From Streptomyces lacrimifluminis (GTDB lineage: Bacteria; Actinomycetota; Actinomycetes; Streptomycetales; Streptomycetaceae), in assembly GCF_014646095.1 (NCBI RefSeq), contig NZ_BMMU01000004.1, positions 1 through 64,000 on the forward strand: a stretch of DNA of 64,000 nt. The letters run 5' to 3'. The position numbers and the translations under genes are program-made. The notes beneath the pieces are model-generated. The model saw only the letters and a program-made list of their open reading frames with translations. It made no database searches and was not told where the DNA came from. Shown here piece after piece: positions 51,231 through 64,000 of the stretch (its first letter is position 1; each line of letters opens with the position of its first letter).

Positions 51231-52303
51231 TGCCCCGGCCGCTGACTCTCGCGCTCACCGCCGGGGCCGCGCTGCTCGCCCGGCGGGCCGTGCGCCGCCG
51301 GATCGAGGGCTCGCCGCTGTGGCCGCTGCCCGCGCTGGCGGAGCCGGTCTCCGGCCGGCCGCGCTCACGGGCCCTGCGACTGACGGTCGCCGCGCACCAG
51401 ACGGTCGCCGACGGGGTTGTCCAACTTCAGCTGGAGGGGCGGGAGTTGCCGAGCTGGGCGCCGGGGGCGCATCTCGACCTGGTGCTGCCTTCGGGGCTCG
51501 TGCGGCAGTACTCGCTGTGCGGGGATCCGGCGGACACCTCGTCGTACACCGTGGCCACGCGGCTGGTGCCGGACGGGCGTGGAGGCTCGCGCGAGGTGCA
51601 CGAGGAACTGCGGGCGGGCATGGCGGTCGAGGTGCGCGGCCCGCGCAACCGTTTCCCGCTCGCCCCGGCTCCGGCGTACGTCTTCGTGGCCGGGGGTATC
51701 GGCATCACCCCGATCCTGCCGATGCTCCGGGCGGTGAGCGCCCAACCCGGCCTGGAATGGCGGCTGTTGTACGGGGGCCGCAGCCGGGCCTCGATGCCGT
51801 ACCTCGCCGAGATCGAGAAGCTGGGCGCGGGCGACGGCCGGGTGACAGTAGTCGCGGAGGACGAGGACGGGCTGCCCGACCTCGACGCGCTGTTCGCGGG
51901 CGTGGCGGCGGACCTGCCCGAGGGCACCGCCGTCCACTGCTGCGGCCCCGAGGCGCTGACGGCGGCGGTCGAGGCCCGGGTTCCCGAGGGTGCCGTGCTA
52001 CGTCTGGAGCGCTTCGCCCCGGGTGCGTCGACCGGGGGCGACCGGCCTTTCGAGGTCGAACTCCGGCGCAGCGGGCGGACGTTGACGGTGGCTGCCGACT
52101 CGACCGTGCTGGCCGCCGTACGGGCGGAGCTGCCGGACACCGCGTACTCGTGCGAGCAGGGGTTCTGCGGAACCTGCCAACAGCGCGTGCTCGCGGGGGA
52201 GGTCGACCATCGCGACGAGCTGCTGACCGATGCCGAGCGTGCGGAGTCGATGCTGATCTGTGTGTCGCGGGCACGAAGGAGTCCACTTGTGCTGGATTTG
52301 TGA
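51230..52303 (+). CDS. FAD/NAD(P)-2Fe-2S oxidoreductase (phthalate-dioxygenase-reductase type)
   Basis: 357 aa. A basic N-terminus is followed by the flavin domain with RQYSLCGDP, the NAD(P) domain starting FVAGGIGITPILPML, and a C-terminal plant-type ferredoxin domain with the four cluster cysteines in SCEQGFCGTCQQRV and MLICVS. It moves electrons from NAD(P)H through flavin to the 2Fe-2S cluster. It is translationally coupled to the upstream diiron protein, so a small monooxygenase or desaturase system is likely; a TetR regulator follows. Confidence 0.93.
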   Translation: MPRPLTLALTAGAALLARRAVRRRIEGSPLWPLPALAEPVSGRPRSRALRLTVAAHQTVADGVVQLQLEGRELPSWAPGAHLDLVLPSGLVRQYSLCGDPADTSSYTVATRLVPDGRGGSREVHEELRAGMAVEVRGPRNRFPLAPAPAYVFVAGGIGITPILPMLRAVSAQPGLEWRLLYGGRSRASMPYLAEIEKLGAGDGRVTVVAEDEDGLPDLDALFAGVAADLPEGTAVHCCGPEALTAAVEARVPEGAVLRLERFAPGASTGGDRPFEVELRRSGRTLTVAADSTVLAAVRAELPDTAYSCEQGFCGTCQQRVLAGEVDHRDELLTDAERAESMLICVSRARRSPLVLDL

Positions 52304-52359
52304 ACATCCTCGGTCGGACCCGTCCGTTGCGGGCCGTATTCGATCGGTAAGGTGTTCGC

Positions 52360-53079
52360 ATGACAACCGGGGTTCGCCGCAGAATGGGAGTCGAGGAACG
52401 CCGGCAGCAGTTGATCGGCGTCGCCCTCGAACTGTTCAGCCGCCGCTCGCCCGATGAGGTCTCCATCGATGAGATCGCGTCGGCCGCGGGCATCTCGCGC
52501 CCATTGGTCTACCACTACTTTCCCGGCAAACTCAGCTTGTACGAGGCCGCGTTGAAGCGTGCGTCGGACGATCTGGCGGGCCGGTTCGTGGAGCCGCACG
52601 AGGGTCCGCTGGGCGCGCGGCTGCTGCGCGTGATGCGCCGGTTCTTCGACTTCGTCGACGACCACGGGCCCGGCTTCGCGGCGTTGATGCGCGGTGGTCC
52701 TGCGGTGTCCGCGGACGAGGTGCGTTCGAGCAGCGCCTCGGCGACGAACGCGCTCATCGACGCCGTACGACAGGCCGCGTATGTCCAGATCCTGTCGCAT
52801 CTGGACCTGACCGCCGAAGAGGCGCCCGCCCGGCTGGAGTTGGTCATCCGGACGTGGATATCACTCGTCGAGTCGACCGCGCTGATCTGGCTGGACGGGC
52901 GGCGCGTGCCGCGCGGTGAGCTGGAGGCGCAGCTCGTGCACGACTTCGCGGCGCTGGCCGCCGTGAGCGCCGCCTATGACGAGGAGATGGCCGCACTGCT
53001 GCGCCGGATGCTCAAACAGGAGCCTGCCGACGGCCCGTTCAGCGACCTGGTCACACGGCTCATCTCGCTCGCCTCGTAA
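52360..53079 (+). CDS. TetR-family transcriptional regulator
   Basis: 239 aa. The N-terminal TetR helix-turn-helix is MGVEERRQQLIGVALELFSRRSPDEVSIDEIASAAGISRPLVYHYFPGKLSLYEAAL in sense (residues about 9-65); the remainder is the helical ligand-binding/dimer domain (ALIDAVRQAAYVQILSHLDLTAEEAPARLEL). It lies 56 bases after the reductase gene on the same strand and probably controls the diiron/reductase pair. The effector is unknown. Confidence 0.93.
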   Translation: MTTGVRRRMGVEERRQQLIGVALELFSRRSPDEVSIDEIASAAGISRPLVYHYFPGKLSLYEAALKRASDDLAGRFVEPHEGPLGARLLRVMRRFFDFVDDHGPGFAALMRGGPAVSADEVRSSSASATNALIDAVRQAAYVQILSHLDLTAEEAPARLELVIRTWISLVESTALIWLDGRRVPRGELEAQLVHDFAALAAVSAAYDEEMAALLRRMLKQEPADGPFSDLVTRLISLAS

Positions 53080-53103
53080 CCCACTGACGGTCGGCCGGAC
53101 GGG

Positions 53104-53460
53104 TCAGCTGTCGAACTTGCGGTAGGAGTCGTCGAGTTCGCGGACCTCGACCGAGGCATGCAGAGCGAGGCCCTCGACAGGCTTCACATACTTGCGCACC
53201 AACTCCAGTACGGCTTCGGTCAGTTGGGCCTTGGTCTCGACGGTGCGCCCGGTGAGCATGCCGATCCAGACATGCACGATCGCGTGGCCGTCGCTCTCCG
53301 CGCCGACCGTGGCGTCCTCGGTACGGCGGAACTGCGTCTTGCACGCCTCGGGCTTCGCCTTCGCCGTGGCGACGACCTCCTCGTGCAGCGCGAGCGCGAA
53401 CGCGCGCCGGTCGAAGGCCTCGGTCAGCGGACCCGAGTAGTCGACGGTGATCTGCGGCAT
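53104..53460 (-). CDS. 5-carboxymethyl-2-hydroxymuconate isomerase-like protein
   Basis: 118 aa, the size of HpaF-type CHMI (tautomerase superfamily). It keeps the N-terminal Met-Pro (catalytic base Pro after Met removal) in MPQITVDYSG and the FALALHEEVVATAKAKPEACKTQFRRTEDATVG and HVWIGMLTGRTVETKAQLTEAV blocks. No other homoprotocatechuate pathway gene is nearby, so the true substrate is open. Confidence 0.9.
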   Translation of the reverse strand: MPQITVDYSGPLTEAFDRRAFALALHEEVVATAKAKPEACKTQFRRTEDATVGAESDGHAIVHVWIGMLTGRTVETKAQLTEAVLELVRKYVKPVEGLALHASVEVRELDDSYRKFDS

Positions 53461-53539
53461 GGGTCAAACCCCTGTTCTACGACGGCACGGCCACCACACC
53501 CTAGCCGTTGGTGCCGGCCGTTGGTCCTGGCCGTTCGCC

Positions 53540-55162
53540 CTAGTCAGCGAGCCGCAGCGCCAGCATCGCGATGTCGTCCTCCCGGTCGTGGCCGAAGGAG
53601 ACCAGCAGTGTGTCGCAGAGGGCGTCCAGGCCGGGCAGCGCGCCCGAGGCCGCCGCGCGCAGGTGTTCCATGGAGTCCGCGAGGTCGGTGCCCCGGGTCT
53701 CGATCAGGCCGTCGGTGATCAGGAGGAGCCGGTCGGTGGCTTCGAGGAACAGTTCGGTGGGCGGCGGATGCGCGAGGCCCACGCCGAGCAACGGACCCGC
53801 GGCCTTGGCGTAGTCGGCGCCGCTGTTGTCGCGGATGATGAGCGGCGGGATATGGCCGGCGTTGGCGATACGGGTGCGTCCGGTGCCCGGGTCGACGTGG
53901 ACCAGGCACACGGTGGCCGTGACCTCGGGGTGGTAGCGCTGGAGCATCCGGTCGAGGCGCTCGGTGAGCACGGCCGGGTCGCTCTCGTCGACGCAGTAGG
54001 CGCGCAGCGCGTGCCGGATCTCGACCATGACGGTGGCCGCGTCCAGCGAGTGCCCGACGACGTCACCGACCGCGGCGAGGACGCCGTCGTCGGTGCGCAG
54101 GGCGGCGTAGAAGTCGCCGCCGATCTCGGCGTCCCGGGACGCGGGCACGTACCGGACCACGACATCGATGCCCGGGAGGTCGGGCAGCCGGTCGGGGCGG
54201 GGCAGGAAGCTGTGCTGGAGGGTGAGGGCGACATGCCGCTCGACCTGGTACATGAGCAGTGGCTCGGCGGCGAGCACGGTGGCCTGTGCGAGGCGGGCCA
54301 CCAGGGACTCGTTCTCGGGGCTCACCCTGCGCGTCCCGCGGGTGGGCGTGGCCAGGCACACCGAGGCCCTGCCGTCCTCGGTGGGGATCAGTACCAGGCG
54401 GGCGTCGTGCTCCATGCCCGGCCGGAAGAACCCCGCGGGCCACAACGGCGAGGGCACGGTGGTGATCTGCACCCCGCTCTGCCCACGGGTGAGCCGCCGG
54501 AGCAGGCCCGCCACGACGCGGTGGGCACTCTCGTCCGGCATGGCCAGTGTGGTGCGGTCGCGGGAGGTGGCGCGGTACAGCTCGTCGTCCGGGCCGAGGA
54601 AGAACACGGCGGCGGGCGAGCCGGTGAGCCGCGCGGTGCCCTCGGCGGCGGCGTCGGCGAGTTCCTGAAGGGAGCGCGCCGCCTGGATGGTGAAGATCGT
54701 CTCCGACAGCCGGGTCAGCCGTCGTGCCAGTGCCTGGTCGTCGGCTCTCAGCCGCGAGGCGCGCACCGCGGCCCGCAGCACCGCGTCGATCTCCCCGGGC
54801 TCGGCGGGCATCGTCAGATACGCCTCCCCACCCGCCTCCAGCCCGTCGGACCGGTCGCCCGGGGACACCCAGGAGGCCGAGAAGTGGACGACGGGCAGTC
54901 CTGCCATGTGCGGCCGGGTCTTGATCCGGCGGCACAGTTCGACCCCGCTCACACCGGGCAGATTCATGTCGATGAGGCACACGTCGGGCAGGACGCCCTT
55001 GCGCAGCCGTACGTCGAGTTCGGCGAGCGCCTCGTGTCCGCCGGCGACCGGGACGACCTGGTAACCGGCGCGACGGAGCAGGGCACTCATCGCGTAGCGG
55101 CCGGCCGCGGTGCCGTCCACGACGAGCACGGTGGTGTCGGTCCGCTTGCCGTTGCCGTCCAT
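53540..55162 (-). CDS. REC-GAF-PP2C (SpoIIE-type) phosphatase
   Basis: 540 aa. An N-terminal receiver domain carries the phosphoacceptor in VCLIDMNLPG, but the first acidic pair reads VVDGTAAGRY instead of DD. A GAF-like region follows (ETIFTIQAARSLQELADAAAEGTARLTG ... SVCLATPTRGTRRVSPENESLVARLAQ), then the PP2C/SpoIIE domain with DAEIGGDFYAAL, GDVVGHSLDAATVMVEIRHALRAY, NAGHIPPLII, LLLITDGLIE and REDDIAML metal ligands. ATG 55162 follows AAGGGCGG; GTG 55180 is an alternative. It is expected to dephosphorylate an anti-anti-sigma factor in response to a partner kinase and a small ligand. Confidence 0.9.
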   Translation of the reverse strand: MDGNGKRTDTTVLVVDGTAAGRYAMSALLRRAGYQVVPVAGGHEALAELDVRLRKGVLPDVCLIDMNLPGVSGVELCRRIKTRPHMAGLPVVHFSASWVSPGDRSDGLEAGGEAYLTMPAEPGEIDAVLRAAVRASRLRADDQALARRLTRLSETIFTIQAARSLQELADAAAEGTARLTGSPAAVFFLGPDDELYRATSRDRTTLAMPDESAHRVVAGLLRRLTRGQSGVQITTVPSPLWPAGFFRPGMEHDARLVLIPTEDGRASVCLATPTRGTRRVSPENESLVARLAQATVLAAEPLLMYQVERHVALTLQHSFLPRPDRLPDLPGIDVVVRYVPASRDAEIGGDFYAALRTDDGVLAAVGDVVGHSLDAATVMVEIRHALRAYCVDESDPAVLTERLDRMLQRYHPEVTATVCLVHVDPGTGRTRIANAGHIPPLIIRDNSGADYAKAAGPLLGVGLAHPPPTELFLEATDRLLLITDGLIETRGTDLADSMEHLRAAASGALPGLDALCDTLLVSFGHDREDDIAMLALRLAD

Positions 55163-55201
55163 CTGGCCGCCCTTGGACACACCGGTGGGGCAGACCAGGG
55201 T

Positions 55202-55433
55202 CTAGGGCCTGTCGTCACATTCCCGTCGTCCGCCCGGAGGGCGGGCCTGGCGCCCGCCGCGGCAGCGGCTCGTGTCTGAGTAGGTGCGTGCTCTCGGCGT
55301 GCCGGGCGCAGGCCCTCGTACTGGTTGTACGTGGGACTGTGCCCGGTGCGGCGAGTGGGGGTCCCCCCTGCCGGAGGCTGGGGGAGCGTGCATGGCGCCG
55401 CCAGGCACGCAGGGATGTGACGACAGGCCCTAG
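55202..55433. mobile_element. MITE with IS5-like ends
   Basis: GGCCTGTCGTCACATTCCC (55,206-55,224) and GGGATGTGACGACAGGCC (55,412-55,429) are inverted repeats differing by one extra T. They are flanked by CTAG on both sides (55,202-55,205 and 55,430-55,433), a 4-bp YTAR duplication as made by IS5-group transposases. The 224-bp body has no coding frame. It lies between the phosphatase and amylase-pullulanase genes. Confidence 0.88.
55355..55387. repeat. Palindromic micro-element within the MITE
   Basis: TGGGGGTCCCCCCTGCCGG, then AGGCTGGGGGAGCG is of the same GGGGG...GGGGGA hairpin type as the stretches at 4968-4991 and 44,622-44,662. Confidence 0.5.
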
Positions 55434-55460
55434 GTCTGCCCCACCAGGGTAATGCCCTTG

Positions 55461-60956
<5,496 letters not shown>

Positions 60957-61059
60957 GGATGGACTCCTTGCGATCACGGCTCTTCGGGTCCGACCCCGCG
61001 CGACCGTACCGCCGCCGAAAGGTTTACAGCAAGGGTCGTGAAAGTAACAGAAAGAACTT

Positions 61060-62442
61060 TCAGCAGGTGGACTTGCCCGCGTAGATCGCGAGGGCGGCGT
61101 TGGAGCCGAGGGTCGCGGTGAACTGACCCGAACTGTTCACGCTCACCGTCGTGTTGCTCTGCACGTTGCAGTACGTCCCGGCGGGCAGCGAGGTCTGGTA
61201 GGTCCGACTCAGGCTGCTCGACTCGTGGTTGATGGCGACGTACCCCTTACCGCCCCGCCCGAAGGCGATCGCGTCGCCTCCGTTGTCCCACCAGTTGGTG
61301 ACGGACTCGCCGCGCACGGCGTTGCGGAAGGCGACCATGCGCAGGATCTCCGGCCAGGCGTGCTGGCACTTCCAGCCGTCCTGCCAACAGGCGTTGACGG
61401 TACCGCCGTTGGGCGGGCCCGCGTCCGTGTCGGAGAACTCGTACCCGGAGTTGATGTCCGGGGCGCCGTACGGGTACGCCAGCATGAAGACGTTGGCGAG
61501 GGTGTAGTTGGCGTTGTCCTTGTAGCTGAGCGTGCTGCCGTTGCGCTCGGTGTCGTGGTTGTCGACGAAGACACCGGCGACCGAGCCGCTCATATAGCCC
61601 CAGCCCTCGCCGTAGTTCTTCAGGTAGGCGAGGTTCTCGTTGTTGAAGACCCGCTTGAGGTCGTACGCGTAACGGAACTCCTGGACGTCTCCGTTGCCCG
61701 TGTACTCGGTGGGCTGGACGGCCTCGCCGCTGCCGAAGATGGCCTCCTGCTTCCAGTACACCGACGGGTTGCTCAGCCGGGACTTGATGTTGGCCAGGTC
61801 GGCCGCCGGGATGTGCTTGGCCGCGTCGATGCGGAAGCCGTCGACGCCGTACCCGAGCAGGGAGTTCATGTACCCGGCGATGGCCGAACGGACGTACTCC
61901 TCACCGGTGTCGAGGTCGGCGAGCTGCACGAGCTCGCAGTTCTGGACGTTGGCGCGGTTGGTGTAGTCACTGATGGTGGCCGTGCAGTTGTCGAAATCGT
62001 AGGAGGAGTACAGACCTGGGTAGTTGTACTTCGTGTACGACGAACCGCCCGTACCGGTCCCCGATCCCGCCGACATGTGGTTGACGACGGCGTCGACGAC
62101 GACCTTCACACCGGCCGCGTGGCACGTGTCGATCATGCTCTTGAAGGCGGTGGCGTCACCGAGTCGGCCCGCGATCCTGTAGCTCACCGGCTGGTACGAG
62201 GTCCACCACTGCGAGCCCTGTATGTGCTCGGCGGGCGGGGAGACCTGGACGAAGCCGTAGCCGGCGGGCCCGAGGGTGTTGGTGCACTCCTTGGCGACCG
62301 AGGCGAACTTCCACTCGAAGAGGACGGCGGTGACGTCCCTGGTGCCGGGCGGGGAGGCGTTGGCGGCGCCCGTCGGGACGCCGAGCGCGATCGACGCGCC
62401 CGCCACGAGGGCGAGCGCGCCGGAGAGGGTTCTACTGGCCAT
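61060..62442 (-). CDS. Secreted alpha-amylase (GH13_32)
   Basis: 460 aa. ATG 62442 follows GGAGAAGGA. The signal peptide is [29 protein letters not shown]. The catalytic (beta/alpha)8 barrel shows [30 protein letters not shown] (nucleophile Asp), [11 protein letters not shown] (Glu) and [13 protein letters not shown] (Asp), followed by the all-beta C domain. No starch-binding CBM20 is attached. It would release maltose and oligomers outside the cell. A CTTGC-T-GCAAG palindrome lies 48 bases upstream of the start. Confidence 0.96.
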   Translation of the reverse strand: MASRTLSGALALVAGASIALGVPTGAANASPPGTRDVTAVLFEWKFASVAKECTNTLGPAGYGFVQVSPPAEHIQGSQWWTSYQPVSYRIAGRLGDATAFKSMIDTCHAAGVKVVVDAVVNHMSAGSGTGTGGSSYTKYNYPGLYSSYDFDNCTATISDYTNRANVQNCELVQLADLDTGEEYVRSAIAGYMNSLLGYGVDGFRIDAAKHIPAADLANIKSRLSNPSVYWKQEAIFGSGEAVQPTEYTGNGDVQEFRYAYDLKRVFNNENLAYLKNYGEGWGYMSGSVAGVFVDNHDTERNGSTLSYKDNANYTLANVFMLAYPYGAPDINSGYEFSDTDAGPPNGGTVNACWQDGWKCQHAWPEILRMVAFRNAVRGESVTNWWDNGGDAIAFGRGGKGYVAINHESSSLSRTYQTSLPAGTYCNVQSNTTVSVNSSGQFTATLGSNAALAIYAGKSTC

Positions 62443-62470
62443 GTGGGGTCCTTCTCCGTTGAAGGTCCAA

Positions 62471-62502
62471 GCAAGATCTCTTACCGGTTCTTGCTGCAAG
62501 AT
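62471..62502 (-). promoter_or_regulatory. Candidate MalR-type operator upstream of alpha-amylase
   Basis: CTTGCTGCAAG (62,490-62,500) is a perfect palindrome, and GCAAGAT occurs twice (62,471 and 62,496). CTTGCAG-like repeats in Streptomyces amylase promoters are targets of the LacI-family repressor MalR/Reg1. The assignment is by resemblance only. Confidence 0.5.
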
Positions 62503-62574
62503 GGCTGAAAACTTTCAACCGACCGCAAGGTACGAGCCCACTTGTCCAACGGTCAACCCTTGGGACACAGCGAC

Positions 62575-62611
62575 GGAGGGCCTGCGCCCCTGTACGGGTC
62601 GCAGGCCCTCC
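62575..62611 (-). terminator. Terminator after the ricin-lectin gene
   Basis: GGAGGGCCTGCG and CGCAGGCCCTCC (62,575-62,586 and 62,600-62,611) form a perfect 12-bp stem. It lies 60 bases beyond the stop of the leftward lectin-domain gene and upstream of the amylase promoter. Confidence 0.82.
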
Positions 62612-62670
62612 AAAACCAGGAGATTTACTCCTACCGCCTGGTCAGCACGGGGGTGACGGTCGGGAGCAGG

Positions 62671-64000
62671 TCACGCAGGTACCAGCTGCCACTGCTGGTT
62701 GGCGCCGCCGCCGGCGGTCCACTGGACGACCCTGGCGTTGTCGCCGGTTTCCCAGCCGTACACGTCCATCGCCAGGCCGCTGTCGTGGCTGGTGACGGTG
62801 AAGTACCCGTCGCCGTTGGGGCGGAGGTACCACCGCTGGTTGGTGCCGCCGGAAGGCGTCCACTGCTGGAGCTGGAGCCCGACGGTCGAGGAGTAGCCGT
62901 CGACGTCGAGCGCCTTGCCGCTTCTGACGTAGGTCAGCGTGTACGCGCCGCCGGGGGCGGTGTTGACGGTCCAGGCGCCGCCGTCCGCCTTCTGGACGAC
63001 CAACGCGCGGTCCGCGGTCGAATCACCGGCCACGGCGAGCGCCTTGCCGCTGTTGCGGTTGACGATGCGGTAGTTCGTGCCCGCCACCGGTTCGTTGGCG
63101 ATCACGAAACGGTCGATGGTGCCATAGTCGTTCGTCGCGGCGGCCCGCTTGGTGCCGGTGACGCGCACCTTGATCGTGTGCGTGCCGGAGGTCAGCCGGG
63201 GACTGGTCCACACCGCGACGTCGCCGGCGCGCGACGCCGAGTACAGGTCGACCTGCGCCTCGGTCCCGCCGTCGATGGAGACACCCACGATGCCGTGGCT
63301 CGGCGCCGTTACGGAGCGCAGGGTGACGCCGGTACCGGTGAAGCTCAGCGTCGCCGCGTCGCCCGCGGTGTCACTGTAGGAGTTCGTACCGGAGTACGTG
63401 CCGGACTCGCCGGTCGCGTGGCCCCAACCGCCGTTGTAGGTGACCGTGCCGGCCGCGTCGTCCACCGTGGTCGCCGCGCTGCCGGCGGCGCCCAGGTTGA
63501 GGTACTGGACCGAGTCGGTGAACGTGGTGCTGCCCGACTTCGTGGTCGACAGCACCAGGTACACGCGGGAGCCACTGGCCGGCGCTGTGAACGAGATCGG
63601 CCGGGTGACCCGGGAGCCGAGCGGGATGGTGAGGGACTCGTTTCCGGACGCGACGACCGTGCCGTCGGGCCTGTCCAGGCGCGCCGTCCAGTTGAAGCCG
63701 ACGGACGTACCGCTCAGGTCGTCGTTGAAGACGGTGATGTTCCGGTTGACGGTGCTGTTGTGGGCGTAGGAGTCCACCTTCTCCGGGAGCGGGAAGGTGC
63801 CGTTCTCGTCCGACTCGCCGGAGGCCGACCAGTAGGGCAGGTCGACAGCGGCGATCGGGTTGAACGCGGCCTGGATCCGCTGGATCTGCGGGTTGCTCCA
63901 CGGGGCGGACAGGTTGTTCTCACCGTAGACGGGGTTACCGCCCTCTTCGAGGATGAAGTCGGTGCTCTTCACGCCGGGTACGAAGCTGGCCCAGCCGGAC
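62671..64000 (-). CDS. Secreted glycosidase/lectin protein with C-terminal ricin B domain (5' end outside)
   Basis: The last 443 codons are visible; the frame stays open to the window edge. The first visible part (SAPWSNPQIQRIQAAFNPIAAVDLPYWSASGESDENGTFPLPEKVDSYAHNSTVNRNITVFNDDL in pieces) looks like the accessory beta-domain of a GH2-like glycosidase. Next is a CBM35/CBM6-like module (VTYNGGWGHATGESGTYSGTNSYSDTAGD ... SPRLTSGTHTIKVRVTG). The C-terminal 130 residues are a ricin B-type beta-trefoil lectin (YRIVNRNSGKALAV, SGKALDVDGYSSTVGLQLQQW and WQLVPA) with QxW repeats. The catalytic domain is not visible, so the enzyme class is open. Confidence 0.85.
   Translation of the reverse strand, partial: SGWASFVPGVKSTDFILEEGGNPVYGENNLSAPWSNPQIQRIQAAFNPIAAVDLPYWSASGESDENGTFPLPEKVDSYAHNSTVNRNITVFNDDLSGTSVGFNWTARLDRPDGTVVASGNESLTIPLGSRVTRPISFTAPASGSRVYLVLSTTKSGSTTFTDSVQYLNLGAAGSAATTVDDAAGTVTYNGGWGHATGESGTYSGTNSYSDTAGDAATLSFTGTGVTLRSVTAPSHGIVGVSIDGGTEAQVDLYSASRAGDVAVWTSPRLTSGTHTIKVRVTGTKRAAATNDYGTIDRFVIANEPVAGTNYRIVNRNSGKALAVAGDSTADRALVVQKADGGAWTVNTAPGGAYTLTYVRSGKALDVDGYSSTVGLQLQQWTPSGGTNQRWYLRPNGDGYFTVTSHDSGLAMDVYGWETGDNARVVQWTAGGGANQQWQLVPA

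Overview
The window is high-GC (about 70 %) Streptomyces chromosome carrying one integrated mobile element. The backbone gene order sucB - GntR regulator - aceE - lipB - lipA - glnA - glnII - OmpR-type regulator - DUF1996 secreted protein - amylase-pullulanase matches, from memory, the S. coelicolor SCO2181 to SCO2226 region. Ribosome binding sites of the AAGGAG type, frequent GTG starts and long GC-rich stem-loops without U-tracts fit this genus.

Left core (1-19,824): the end of an acyl-dehydrogenase E2 gene (sucB), a GntR/FCD regulator, the homodimeric pyruvate dehydrogenase E1 (aceE), a WYL regulator, a peptidoglycan amidase-like protein, a MarP-type membrane serine protease, a GNAT enzyme, an SDR-type epimerase, an FAD oxidoreductase, an HTH-TPR regulator, the lipoate pair lipB/lipA (which modifies E2 subunits such as SucB), small membrane proteins, and glnA with two textbook GlnR boxes.

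Integrated element (about 19,812-37,813, 18 kb): an actinomycete integrative and conjugative element (AICE). From the glnA side it carries a tyrosine integrase and excisionase, a 12-copy TGACGC/GCGTCA array, a P-loop replication protein and prim-pol, two tandem small cytosine-methyltransferase-like proteins, a TraB/FtsK translocase with a repeat cluster at its 3' side (candidate clt), and a run of start/stop-overlapping small genes (RRQRL zinc protein, DUF2637 membrane protein, a PycTM-like membrane protein, a DUF6284-like protein). An IS5-type element has separated the last small gene from its ribosome binding site. On the far side lie a GntR/UTRA regulator with paired inverted operators, a P-loop kinase-like ATPase, and a lower-GC cargo cluster: a Ser/Thr kinase, a divergent RuvC/RNase H-fold-like protein and a PRTase-like protein. 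A 13-bp repeat that is exactly the last bases of glnA (CTTCGACGTGTGA) recurs at 37,801-37,813, suggesting that the element integrated into the 3' end of glnA and restored its stop codon.

Right core (37,814-64,000): small membrane proteins, an alpha/beta hydrolase, an ArsC-like thioredoxin-fold protein, glnII with its OmpR-type regulator (glnRII-like), a decayed two-component pair, a DUF1996 secreted protein, a lipoprotein, a TPR protein, a sigma-like/TM/extracytoplasmic fusion, a diiron-hydrolase plus ferredoxin-reductase pair with a TetR regulator, a REC-GAF-PP2C phosphatase, a 224-bp MITE, and an extracellular starch-degradation block (1,831-aa amylase-pullulanase, alpha-amylase and the end of a ricin-lectin glycosidase). 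No tRNA, rRNA or CRISPR array was seen.
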